A stretch of 37,967 bases of DNA from IMG/VR virus record IMGVR_UViG_3300046167_000393, positions 1 through 37,967 of that record. One strand, 5' to 3'. The stretch comes from a virus. Shown in pieces: positions 24,239 through 30,354 of this stretch; positions within the stretch are counted from its first letter, which is position 1; the number at the start of each line of letters is the position of its first letter. Position numbers and translations under genes: made by a program. Below the pieces are notes generated by a model. The model saw only the letters and a program-made list of their open reading frames with translations, had not been told where the DNA came from and made no database searches.

Positions 24239-24499
24239 ATGAATGAAAAAAAGTATGTAGGTAGTGGAAAAAAAGTTGGAAACTACGATTTAGTGAACTT
24301 CACAATTAGTGAAGAAAAAACACAAGATGCTTGGATTGAGTACAATGGTAAACGCTTTTTAAAGTTAACTATTGGAAATAAAAAACAAGTAGATCAATAC
24401 GGTAAAACACATTCTATATGGATTGATGAATATGTGCCCGAAAATAAAGAGGCACAAGCTCCTTCGGCACCACTTCCAGCACAGGATTTACCATTTTAA
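24239..24499 (+). CDS. SSB-like protein with DLPF tail, 86 aa
   Basis: Short beta-rich protein (YVGSGKKVGNYDLVNFTIS, then KRFLKLTIGNKKQVDQYGKT) with a Pro/Ala linker and the C-terminal end AQDLPF. That end matches the acidic-aromatic-type tip of bacterial single-strand DNA-binding proteins (DDIPF), which docks host replication proteins. It is shorter than a standard SSB. Lying between the annealing protein and the helix-turn-helix gene, it is probably an ssDNA-binding or replisome-recruiting protein. Family membership is inferred. Confidence 0.58.
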   Translation: MNEKKYVGSGKKVGNYDLVNFTISEEKTQDAWIEYNGKRFLKLTIGNKKQVDQYGKTHSIWIDEYVPENKEAQAPSAPLPAQDLPF

Positions 24500-24506
24500 T
24501 TAACAT

Positions 24507-24538
24507 TCCCCCATTACTTAATTGTTTTGGGGGATTTT
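24507..24538 (+). terminator. Probable intrinsic terminator
   Basis: TCCCCC (24507-24512) pairs with GGGGGA (24529-24534) across a 16-base AT-rich loop and is followed by four T's. The short T tract suggests partial termination between the SSB-like gene and the helix-turn-helix gene. Confidence 0.6.
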
Positions 24539-24549
24539 AATCTTACATT

Positions 24550-24855
24550 ATGACACAAAGAAAAAACACAAAATACGTTAACATTAATTTAGCATTTATG
24601 AATACAAACTTATCAATATCAGAAGCTACTGTATTATCCTATATAGATTCATTATCCATTAAGAAAGGTTATTGTTATGCCTCAAATGAAAGTATTTGTA
24701 TGGCATTAAACTTAAACGATAGAACTTTATACAGAATATTAAAGAGTTTAGAAAACAAAGAATACATAAAAAGAGTTACAAAGAGTTTAGGCAATGACGG
24801 AAAAGAACGTAAGATTTATGTCTCTCCAGATGCCAAGAATGTCAGTTGTATGTAA
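24550..24855 (+). CDS. Winged-helix DNA-binding protein, 101 aa
   Basis: About residues 20-80 form a winged helix-turn-helix like that of replication initiators and DnaD-type proteins: LSISEATVLSYIDSLSIKKG, then NESICMALNLNDRTLYRILK and SLENKEYIKRVTK. The C terminus is short (KNVSCM). One base after its stop begins a cluster of three TACATAGTGTA units, which also occur six times before the tail operon. A protein that binds sites next to its own gene is the obvious hypothesis, giving either autoregulation or origin recognition before the primase-helicase. Confidence 0.68.
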   Translation: MTQRKNTKYVNINLAFMNTNLSISEATVLSYIDSLSIKKGYCYASNESICMALNLNDRTLYRILKSLENKEYIKRVTKSLGNDGKERKIYVSPDAKNVSCM

Positions 24856-24909
24856 TACATAGTGTATTATATAAATAAATAATACATAGTGTATTATATA
24901 CATAGTGTA
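24856..24909. repeat. TACATAGTGTA repeat array (three units)
   Basis: Exact TACATAGTGTA units at 24856-24866, 24883-24893 and 24899-24909, each followed by TTATA. They fill the gap between the winged-helix gene and the primase-helicase and share the sequence of the array at 561-650. Candidate iterons or operator. Confidence 0.8.
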
Positions 24910-24937
24910 TTATAAAATATACACGAAAAAAAATACT

Positions 24938-25294
24938 ATGCAAGAAAACTTTGTAAAAATTGGAATCGTACCTAAAGGCAAATACTCTCAACAGAAAGTA
25001 AAGTGCCCAAAATGTAGCCACACTAGGAAAAATAAAAGTGACACCTCGCTTTCTATTAATCTAGAAGATGGCTTATATCATTGCCACCATTGTGGTTGGA
25101 ACGGTTCTGTAAACCCTAACATCAATATGATTAAAGAAAAAATATACACAAAACCAACTACAAGTAATTTACAAAAAATAAACTCAAACGCTATTAAGTT
25201 TTTAAATGCTAGAGGCATTACAAATCAAGTTATAGAAAACAATAAGATTACGACTACAAAAGACGGTAAAAGTGTTGTATTTCCCATACCTTAA
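24938..25294 (+). CDS. Primase-helicase, zinc-binding N-terminal part
   Basis: I choose the ATG at 24938; a GTG at 24905 lies inside the repeat array. Cys23-x2-Cys26 and Cys49-x2-Cys52 (KCPKCSHTRK; YHCHHCGWNGS) form the zinc ribbon of T7 gp4-type primases, which reads the priming site. The frame ends at 25292 just after DGKSVVFP. The partner frame (25272) supplies YLKNNELVNYKTRG, so the natural protein is KSVVFPYLKNNELV with a one-base shift at TTTCCCA (25280-25286). Confidence 0.78.
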   Translation: MQENFVKIGIVPKGKYSQQKVKCPKCSHTRKNKSDTSLSINLEDGLYHCHHCGWNGSVNPNINMIKEKIYTKPTTSNLQKINSNAIKFLNARGITNQVIENNKITTTKDGKSVVFPIP

Positions 25295-26666
25295 AAACAA
25301 TGAACTTGTCAATTATAAAACAAGAGGCATTAATAATAAAACATTTACACAAAGCAAAAACGGACAACCTATAATATTTAATTATGATCGTGTTGTAAAT
25401 CAAGATTTTGTTATACTATGTGAAGGTGAATTAGATTCATTAAGTTGGGAGGTTGCAGGTTTTACTTACCATACGTCTGTAAATATGGGAGCACCAAACG
25501 TTAGAGACAAAAACTTAGATAAGAAATTAGAATGTATTACAAATTGTTATGAAGTGTTTGATAATGCTAAGGCAGTTTATTTATGCACTGATAATGACGA
25601 AAACGGAAGGTATTTAGAAGAGGAATTAATAAGACGTATTGGTGCTGAAAAAATTAGATTAATAGATACTAATCCGTATAAAGATGCAAATGAAGTTTTA
25701 CTTAATGAAGGCATAGATTCTTTACTGCATAGATTTAAAAATGCTAGAGTGCCTAAAGTTGAAGGCATATTTGATGTTAGTGATATATACGATAGTATGT
25801 TAGACGGATATAAAAACGGTCAGGAACGAGGTTCTACAACACATATAGAAGCTATTGATAGGGCATGGACATGGCGTAATGGCGAGGTTAATATATGGAC
25901 AGGTTATCAGAATGAAGGAAAAAGTATGTTTTTAAATCAGCTATCAGTATTAAAGGCATTTCATGATGGATGGAAGTTCGCAGTGTTTTCACCAGAAAAT
26001 ATGCCTATAAATGATTTTTTCCATGATCTTATAGAATGTTACATAGGCAAAAGTTCTGATCCTTTTTATCAAAACAATTACATGAGTGAAGCTGAATTTA
26101 AGCAAGGCATGGAGTTTATGAAAAAACACTTTTTTATTATATATCCAAAAAAAAGTTATAAATTAGAGGACATCTTTGAAAGAGCTAAGTTTTTAGTTAA
26201 GACAAAAGGTATACGTTCTTTAATTATTGATCCGTACAATACTGTACAACACAGGATGCAAAGAGGTGAAAGAGAAGATTTATACATTAGTAGATTTATG
26301 AGTGAGCTAAAAAGGTTTGCCGTAGAAAATAAAATCTCTGTTCATTTAGTTGCACACCAAGTTACGCCACAAAAAGATGATAATGGAAGGTATAGAAAAC
26401 CAGATGTTAACACTATTAAAGGTGGTGGGACATTTGCAGATAAAAGTGACAATGTACTTTTTGTATGGCGACCAAATAGAGCATTAGATTTTAGTAATAC
26501 TCAAGTTACATTTGGCAGTCAAAAAATAAAGAAACAGAAATTAGTAGGTTATCCACAAGACATTGAAGGTATAACTTACCATAGAAAATCGAACAGATAT
26601 TATTTCAATAATCAAACACCCTTTGATGACGTTGATAATATCAGATGCGAAAACGAGCTAGAGTAG
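25272..26666 (+). CDS. Primase-helicase, TOPRIM and helicase part
   Basis: Probably the +1 frame continuation of 24938; the apparent start is a GTG inside the joint. TOPRIM: FVILCEGELDSLSW (Glu) and VYLCTDNDENGRY (DxD). Helicase: Walker A GYQNEGKS near residue 210, Walker B RSLIIDPYN, motif H3 HLVAHQVTP, and a C-terminal TFADKSDNVLFVWRP. This is the T7 gp4 arrangement, which unwinds DNA as a hexamer and primes the lagging strand. No DNA polymerase is encoded nearby, so the host enzyme must be used. Confidence 0.85.
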   Translation: MLYFPYLKNNELVNYKTRGINNKTFTQSKNGQPIIFNYDRVVNQDFVILCEGELDSLSWEVAGFTYHTSVNMGAPNVRDKNLDKKLECITNCYEVFDNAKAVYLCTDNDENGRYLEEELIRRIGAEKIRLIDTNPYKDANEVLLNEGIDSLLHRFKNARVPKVEGIFDVSDIYDSMLDGYKNGQERGSTTHIEAIDRAWTWRNGEVNIWTGYQNEGKSMFLNQLSVLKAFHDGWKFAVFSPENMPINDFFHDLIECYIGKSSDPFYQNNYMSEAEFKQGMEFMKKHFFIIYPKKSYKLEDIFERAKFLVKTKGIRSLIIDPYNTVQHRMQRGEREDLYISRFMSELKRFAVENKISVHLVAHQVTPQKDDNGRYRKPDVNTIKGGGTFADKSDNVLFVWRPNRALDFSNTQVTFGSQKIKKQKLVGYPQDIEGITYHRKSNRYYFNNQTPFDDVDNIRCENELE

Positions 26667-26935
26667 ATGCTAACCAAAAAAAGATTGTCTCTCAAATCAG
26701 AGAGGTAGGATGCTCTGTCCTCCACACTCACCAATTAGGCAAAGGTGCTCCTGATATTATAGTAGGATATGCAGGTAATAATTATCTTATAGAAATTAAA
26801 GACGGAGATAAACCGTTAGCACAACAAAAACTAACACCAGACGAAATAAAGTTTCAAGCTGAATGGCAAGGTAATTATTATGTTGTGAATTCATTTGATA
26901 AACTTAGAGACATAATATTTAAAGATGAGCTCTAA
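26645..26935 (+). CDS. VRR-NUC domain nuclease, 96 aa
   Basis: Stand-alone VRR-NUC nuclease of the PD-(D/E)XK fold: GKGAPDIIVGY (Asp37), NYLIEIKDG (Glu50, Lys52) and the following QQKLTPDEIKF. Such small phage enzymes cut branched or structured DNA, possibly Holliday junctions. It overlaps the helicase end by 22 bases and the sigma-like gene start by 11, a compact replication operon. Confidence 0.84.
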   Translation: MRKRARVDANQKKIVSQIREVGCSVLHTHQLGKGAPDIIVGYAGNNYLIEIKDGDKPLAQQKLTPDEIKFQAEWQGNYYVVNSFDKLRDIIFKDEL

Positions 26936-27494
26936 GATATTAGACATATTAGCTAAGAGACACGATGAGTGGATTAAAATGGCTAAAAGCTTTAAGCTAA
27001 ACAATAATGATGCAAAGGAGTTAGTTCAAGAGATGTACCTTAGAATGTATAATTACACTAAGGATGTAAATCGTATTATGTATAATGATAATGAAATAAA
27101 TACATTTTACATTTATATAACATTAAGGAATTTGTATTACAGTAATTATACAAACTATAAAAAGAAAAAAAAGATTACTGTATTTACAGATATTGATGAT
27201 GAAAAATACAATTATATTATTAATAATATAGCGTATAATGAAGACGAGATATTACACAATTATAATAAGAAAATTGATCTTGAGGCATTATATAATAAAA
27301 TAGATAATATAATAGACGATTGGTATTGGTACGATAAAAAATTAACTAAGTTGTATTTGAATACCGAAATGAGTATGCGAGACATAAGCAAAGAAACTAA
27401 AATAAGTTTAAGTTCAATATTTAATACATTAACAAATGCAAAAGAAAAAATTAGACAAGAAAGCAAAGAAGAGTACAAAAAGTACAAAAGCTAA
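26925..27494 (+). CDS. Sigma-70-like (ECF-type) factor, 189 aa
   Basis: Region-2-like helices at about residues 28-50 (NNDAKELVQEMYLRMYNY) and a region-4-like helix-turn-helix near residues 150-180 (MSMRDISKETKISLSSIFNT, then AKEKIRQE) separated by an Asn/Tyr-rich linker. This is the layout of small sigma factors that direct RNA polymerase to particular promoters, possibly the late genes. Divergent, so target promoters cannot be predicted. It overlaps the next gene by 59 bases. Confidence 0.65.
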   Translation: MSSKILDILAKRHDEWIKMAKSFKLNNNDAKELVQEMYLRMYNYTKDVNRIMYNDNEINTFYIYITLRNLYYSNYTNYKKKKKITVFTDIDDEKYNYIINNIAYNEDEILHNYNKKIDLEALYNKIDNIIDDWYWYDKKLTKLYLNTEMSMRDISKETKISLSSIFNTLTNAKEKIRQESKEEYKKYKS

Positions 27495-27837
27495 AGGTTT
27501 AGGCGATACAGTCGAACAAGTGTTAGAAGCTACTGGAATAGCTAAAGTAGCTAAGTGGGCACTTGGTGAAGATTGTGGCTGTGATGAACGTAAAGCTAAA
27601 CTAAATTACTTATTCCCTTATTATCAGCCAGAGTGTTTAACGGAAGACGAATACAATATTTTAGATAAATATTATACTGAGGCAAAACCAACTGTAACGC
27701 CAGAAAAACAACAAGAGTTACTTACTATATACAATAGGGTTTTTCATCAAAAAATGAATTTAACAAGTTGTTCGTCATGCTTTAAAAACAACTTACATAA
27801 GAAATTAGAACGAGTGTATAAAGAATATAATATATAA
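27436..27837 (+). CDS. Conserved phage protein with Cys motifs, 133 aa
   Basis: Lys-rich N terminus, then AKGLGDTVEQVLEATGIAKV, then GEDCGCDERKAKLNYLF (Cys47, Cys49) and a C-terminal TSCSSCFKN (Cys112, Cys115), with one more Cys at 67. The paired cysteines suggest a structural zinc. Similar proteins follow the sigma-like gene in flavobacterial phages. Function unknown; a transcription accessory role is suggested only by position. The long start overlap with the sigma-like gene makes the exact start uncertain. Confidence 0.62.
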   Translation: MQKKKLDKKAKKSTKSTKAKGLGDTVEQVLEATGIAKVAKWALGEDCGCDERKAKLNYLFPYYQPECLTEDEYNILDKYYTEAKPTVTPEKQQELLTIYNRVFHQKMNLTSCSSCFKNNLHKKLERVYKEYNI

Positions 27838-27839
27838 TT

Positions 27840-27986
27840 ATGCCATTTTTAAAACCAAAGAAATACGAAGAGAAAGCTACGTTCATGGCAAGGTTCATGA
27901 ACAATGCTAAAATGATCTTAGAATACCCAGATACTAAACAACGTTATGCAGTAGGCATGGATGTTTGGAAAAAGAATTTTATGTAA
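27840..27986 (+). CDS. Small hypothetical protein, 48 aa
   Basis: MPFLKPKKYEEKATFMARFM, then KMILEYPDTKQRYAVGMDVW. Basic, Met-rich. Short proteins beginning MPFLKP and ending QRYAVGM recur in marine phages, which supports it as a real gene. Two bases after the upstream stop, so co-transcribed. No known function. Confidence 0.6.
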   Translation: MPFLKPKKYEEKATFMARFMNNAKMILEYPDTKQRYAVGMDVWKKNFM

Positions 27987-27989
27987 TAG

Positions 27990-28019
27990 TTGTATAAGTC
28001 ATTTCTTTTATTAACTTTG
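27990..28019 (+). promoter_or_regulatory. Bacteroidetes-type promoter
   Basis: TTG (27990-27992), 19 bases, TAACTTTG (28012-28019) closely match the Bacteroidetes consensus -33 TTTG and -7 TAnnTTTG. It lies before the lipoprotein-like gene at 28041. Confidence 0.65.
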
Positions 28020-28040
28020 TAAGTGAATAACAAAGAGAAT

Positions 28041-28286
28041 ATGAAAGCAATACTTTATACACTAATTTTATTTACATTGTTTAACTGCTCAGATAACTGC
28101 GATTTAAGTCACTATCCTTCGGCTCCTTACTTTGATGAACCTTATCATGCAGAGTACGGAGACAATACCGTAAAATATATTTATTTATGCAGAGACGGTT
28201 CTAATAGTGAGGTTTACACTTACTATATAGAAGGAGGTTGTTGGGAGTATTACGTTTCATATCAGTATAACTATAATTGTAATTAA
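28041..28286 (+). CDS. Small putative lipoprotein, 81 aa
   Basis: Starting at ATG 28041 (a GTG at 28023 lies just after the -7 element). Signal peptide MKAILYTLILFTLFNC with a lipobox-like LFNC; six Cys in all, Tyr-rich. Probably exported and lipid-anchored, so it may act at the host envelope, for example in exclusion of other phages. That is speculation from its export signal and its own promoter. Confidence 0.52.
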   Translation: MKAILYTLILFTLFNCSDNCDLSHYPSAPYFDEPYHAEYGDNTVKYIYLCRDGSNSEVYTYYIEGGCWEYYVSYQYNYNCN

Positions 28287-28287
28287 T

Positions 28288-29061
28288 ATGAAAGAACCAA
28301 TAATCACACTAGACAATGAGATGCATGATAGACATGAGCTCACACAAAAAGCAATTCAAGATAGCTTTTATTATGGCTACTTAGCAAAAGCTTGTTTATC
28401 AAGTAGTGCAATAAGTCAACTACTTAAATCACCATTAGAATACTTAAATCAAATAAACCTGCCTACTGAATCAGATGCACTAGCTCAAGGATATTTATTT
28501 CATGCTAGTATATTAGAAGAGGATAAATTTAACGAGTGTTTATTCTTAGATGTAAAGACAAAGGCAAATAAAGAATATAAACTTGCCAAAGAAGAAAGGT
28601 GGGATGTCTTTACTGTAAAGGATAGAGACAAAGCATTAAGATTAAGAGATAGATTTTATAATTGTAAACCTGCAAGTGAACTTATAGAGAATAGTGAGTT
28701 TGAAGTGCCTATGGTTAATAATTTAATGGGATACCCTTTTAGAGCTAAGGCAGATGTTTTAGGTCAGTATTTAATAGATTTAAAGACAACTCAAGTTTTA
28801 TCGGCATTTAAGTACAGTGCCAATAAATATAATTATGATAGTCAATGTTACATATATTGTAACCTGTTTGGTAAAAGTTATAAAGATTTTAAATACATTG
28901 TTATAGATAAATCACCAACAAATGAAATTGGTATTTTTAATGTCAGCGAAAATTTCTATTTTAGTGGTGAGCAAAAAGTTGAGTATGCTATAAAAGTATA
29001 TGAAAACTATATTAAGAATGAATTTGATTTAGAAAACTACCTAGTAGAAGACACTTTATAA
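28288..29061 (+). CDS. PD-(D/E)XK exonuclease (RecB/Cas4-like), 257 aa
   Basis: His72 in LAQGYLFHASILE, Asp156 in FRAKADVLG, Asp164 and Lys166 in YLIDLKTT, and Gln186 with Tyr190 in QCYIYC give the complete nuclease motif set of RecB/RecE-type exonucleases. These enzymes resect DNA ends, and phages pair them with an annealing protein; the ERF protein at 23661 is the obvious partner. One base separates it from the lipoprotein gene, so the 28.0 kb promoter may drive both. Confidence 0.82.
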   Translation: MKEPIITLDNEMHDRHELTQKAIQDSFYYGYLAKACLSSSAISQLLKSPLEYLNQINLPTESDALAQGYLFHASILEEDKFNECLFLDVKTKANKEYKLAKEERWDVFTVKDRDKALRLRDRFYNCKPASELIENSEFEVPMVNNLMGYPFRAKADVLGQYLIDLKTTQVLSAFKYSANKYNYDSQCYIYCNLFGKSYKDFKYIVIDKSPTNEIGIFNVSENFYFSGEQKVEYAIKVYENYIKNEFDLENYLVEDTL

Positions 29062-29253
29062 ATGGAAAATGAATATTTAGATTACTTAGATTGTTATGAA
29101 GACACTCTATTATGTCTAAAGAAAAGAGTAATAACAGAAAACGAAATACCTATATTAATCGAGCAATACGAATTAGAAGAGCATTATGAATGTTGCAGTG
29201 CAATGTTACACGCTTTAGAGGATTACAAAGCTCATCAAAATTATTTAACATGA
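29062..29253 (+). CDS. Small acidic hypothetical protein, 63 aa
   Basis: Starts immediately after the exonuclease stop. Rich in Glu, Tyr and Leu with five Cys (LDCYEDTLLC; HYECCSAML), otherwise helical. I recognise no family. Its stop overlaps the ATG of the DnaA-like gene (ATGA), so the pair is translated together. Confidence 0.55.
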   Translation: MENEYLDYLDCYEDTLLCLKKRVITENEIPILIEQYELEEHYECCSAMLHALEDYKAHQNYLT

Positions 29254-29663
29254 TTTCACCAAAACACATAATAGAAAAAATAGTTGAACTATCTAGGATC
29301 AATGTATTTGAGAATACTAGAAAAAGAGAATATGTAGAAGTACGATCTTTATTAAATCATATACTTTATAATCACAAACGAATGACTTTGTTTAGAATTG
29401 TAAGAATATATAAAAAGTATGGATGGGAAGTTAATCACGCTACTATATTACATTCATTAAGAACTTATGAGGTTCATAAGAATTACAATAAAGATTTAAT
29501 AGTATGGGAACAAAAGATTGTTGACAAAATAAACAAAATGGATAATTATAGTAAAAGAGAATATATTAAAAGCAAAGTAAATTATCTTAACAATAAAGAC
29601 GTTGATGAGTTAACTATGGTTATTAGCAATATGGTTGATAAAGAATTACAGTATGCAGAATAA
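29250..29663 (+). CDS. DnaA domain IV-like DNA-binding protein, 137 aa
   Basis: I choose the ATG at 29250, overlapping the previous stop, over an in-frame upstream start at 29190. Residues about 25-75 resemble the DNA-binding domain IV of DnaA: EYVEVRSLLNHILY, then TLFRIVRIYKKYG and the signature-like NHATILHSLRTY, compare DHSTVLH in DnaA. The ATPase domain is absent. Such stand-alone domains could recognise DnaA-box-like sites or modulate host initiation. The C-terminal half is a helical region of unknown role. Confidence 0.65.
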   Translation: MISPKHIIEKIVELSRINVFENTRKREYVEVRSLLNHILYNHKRMTLFRIVRIYKKYGWEVNHATILHSLRTYEVHKNYNKDLIVWEQKIVDKINKMDNYSKREYIKSKVNYLNNKDVDELTMVISNMVDKELQYAE

Positions 29664-29992
29664 ATACAGGAAGCTTTTACAAAAGGAATCGCCTAACTTA
29701 TACAAGAGTTATGAGAATATTGTTGAAGAGCAGTTTGAACTCTTTGCTAAAAAACAATTAGATTATGGCATTAGTAATATAAGCACTGGTGCAAACTTAG
29801 AAACTAAGGAAGGGTAAAGATTTTGCTTTACATGGTTTGTGGTTTAGAATGAACGACAAAATAAGTCGTTGGAAAAACTTAATAATTAAGAATCGTAAAG
29901 GGAATAACGAAACCCTCTTAGATACATATCAGGATTTAGGCAATTACTCTATTATATGCCAACTAATTAAAAAAGGTTTATGGAAGGAGTAG
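29653..29992 (+). CDS. DUF1599-like protein (interrupted by frameshift)
   Basis: The frame from ATG 29653 stops at 29817 after GANLETKEG. The +1 frame from AAA at 29816 continues KDFALHGLWFRMNDKISRWK to TAG at 29990-29992. Joined (LETKEG then KDFALHG) it is about 112 aa and resembles DUF1599 proteins, which are associated with nucleotide metabolism or modification. The break is at GGGTAAA (29812-29818): a one-base insertion error, a mutation or a programmed +1 shift. A TTG at 29635 is a possible earlier start. It overlaps the small terminase start by 13 bases. Confidence 0.6.
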
Positions 29993-30354
29993 ACAACGAA
30001 AACAAAAAGAAAAAAGACGGAAGAGCAAACAACGGTGCTTTAAAAGGTATTTACAGAGGACAAGGACGACCACCAAAGGCAAGAGAAAAAAAGCTAGGTA
30101 ACTATGCTTTGGGAGCTATGAAAAAGGTGTTTGGTAGTGAAGAGAAGGCGTGGCTAGAACTAGCTAAACAAGCTCAAGATAGTTTCCCTCACATGAGATT
30201 ACTTTGGGAATATAAGTACGGTAAACCAAAAGAGTTAAAAGAGTTAAATGTAAAAACAGAAGTTAACATCCCTATTATAGATTTTGCAGATAAGGAAAAA
30301 ATAATTGACATTGAATCAGAAGATATAAAAGATGAAGAAACTAAACCTCAATAA
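29980..30354 (+). CDS. Terminase small subunit, 124 aa
   Basis: A basic, Gly/Asn-rich N terminus (KKKKDGRANNGALKGIYRGQ, GRPPKAREKK), then a helical region and an acidic C terminus. This is the pattern of the small terminase or terminase-associated proteins found before the large subunit in Bacteroidetes phages; the small subunit recognises packaging DNA. It overlaps the large subunit gene by 23 bases. The exact family cannot be fixed by eye. Confidence 0.68.
   Translation: MEGVDNENKKKKDGRANNGALKGIYRGQGRPPKAREKKLGNYALGAMKKVFGSEEKAWLELAKQAQDSFPHMRLLWEYKYGKPKELKELNVKTEVNIPIIDFADKEKIIDIESEDIKDEETKPQ

Noticed and set aside
24905-24937. GTG start for the primase inside the repeat array
   Set aside because: It would place coding sequence in the third TACATAGTGTA unit. 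The ATG at 24938 lies just before the zinc ribbon and gives the expected length.
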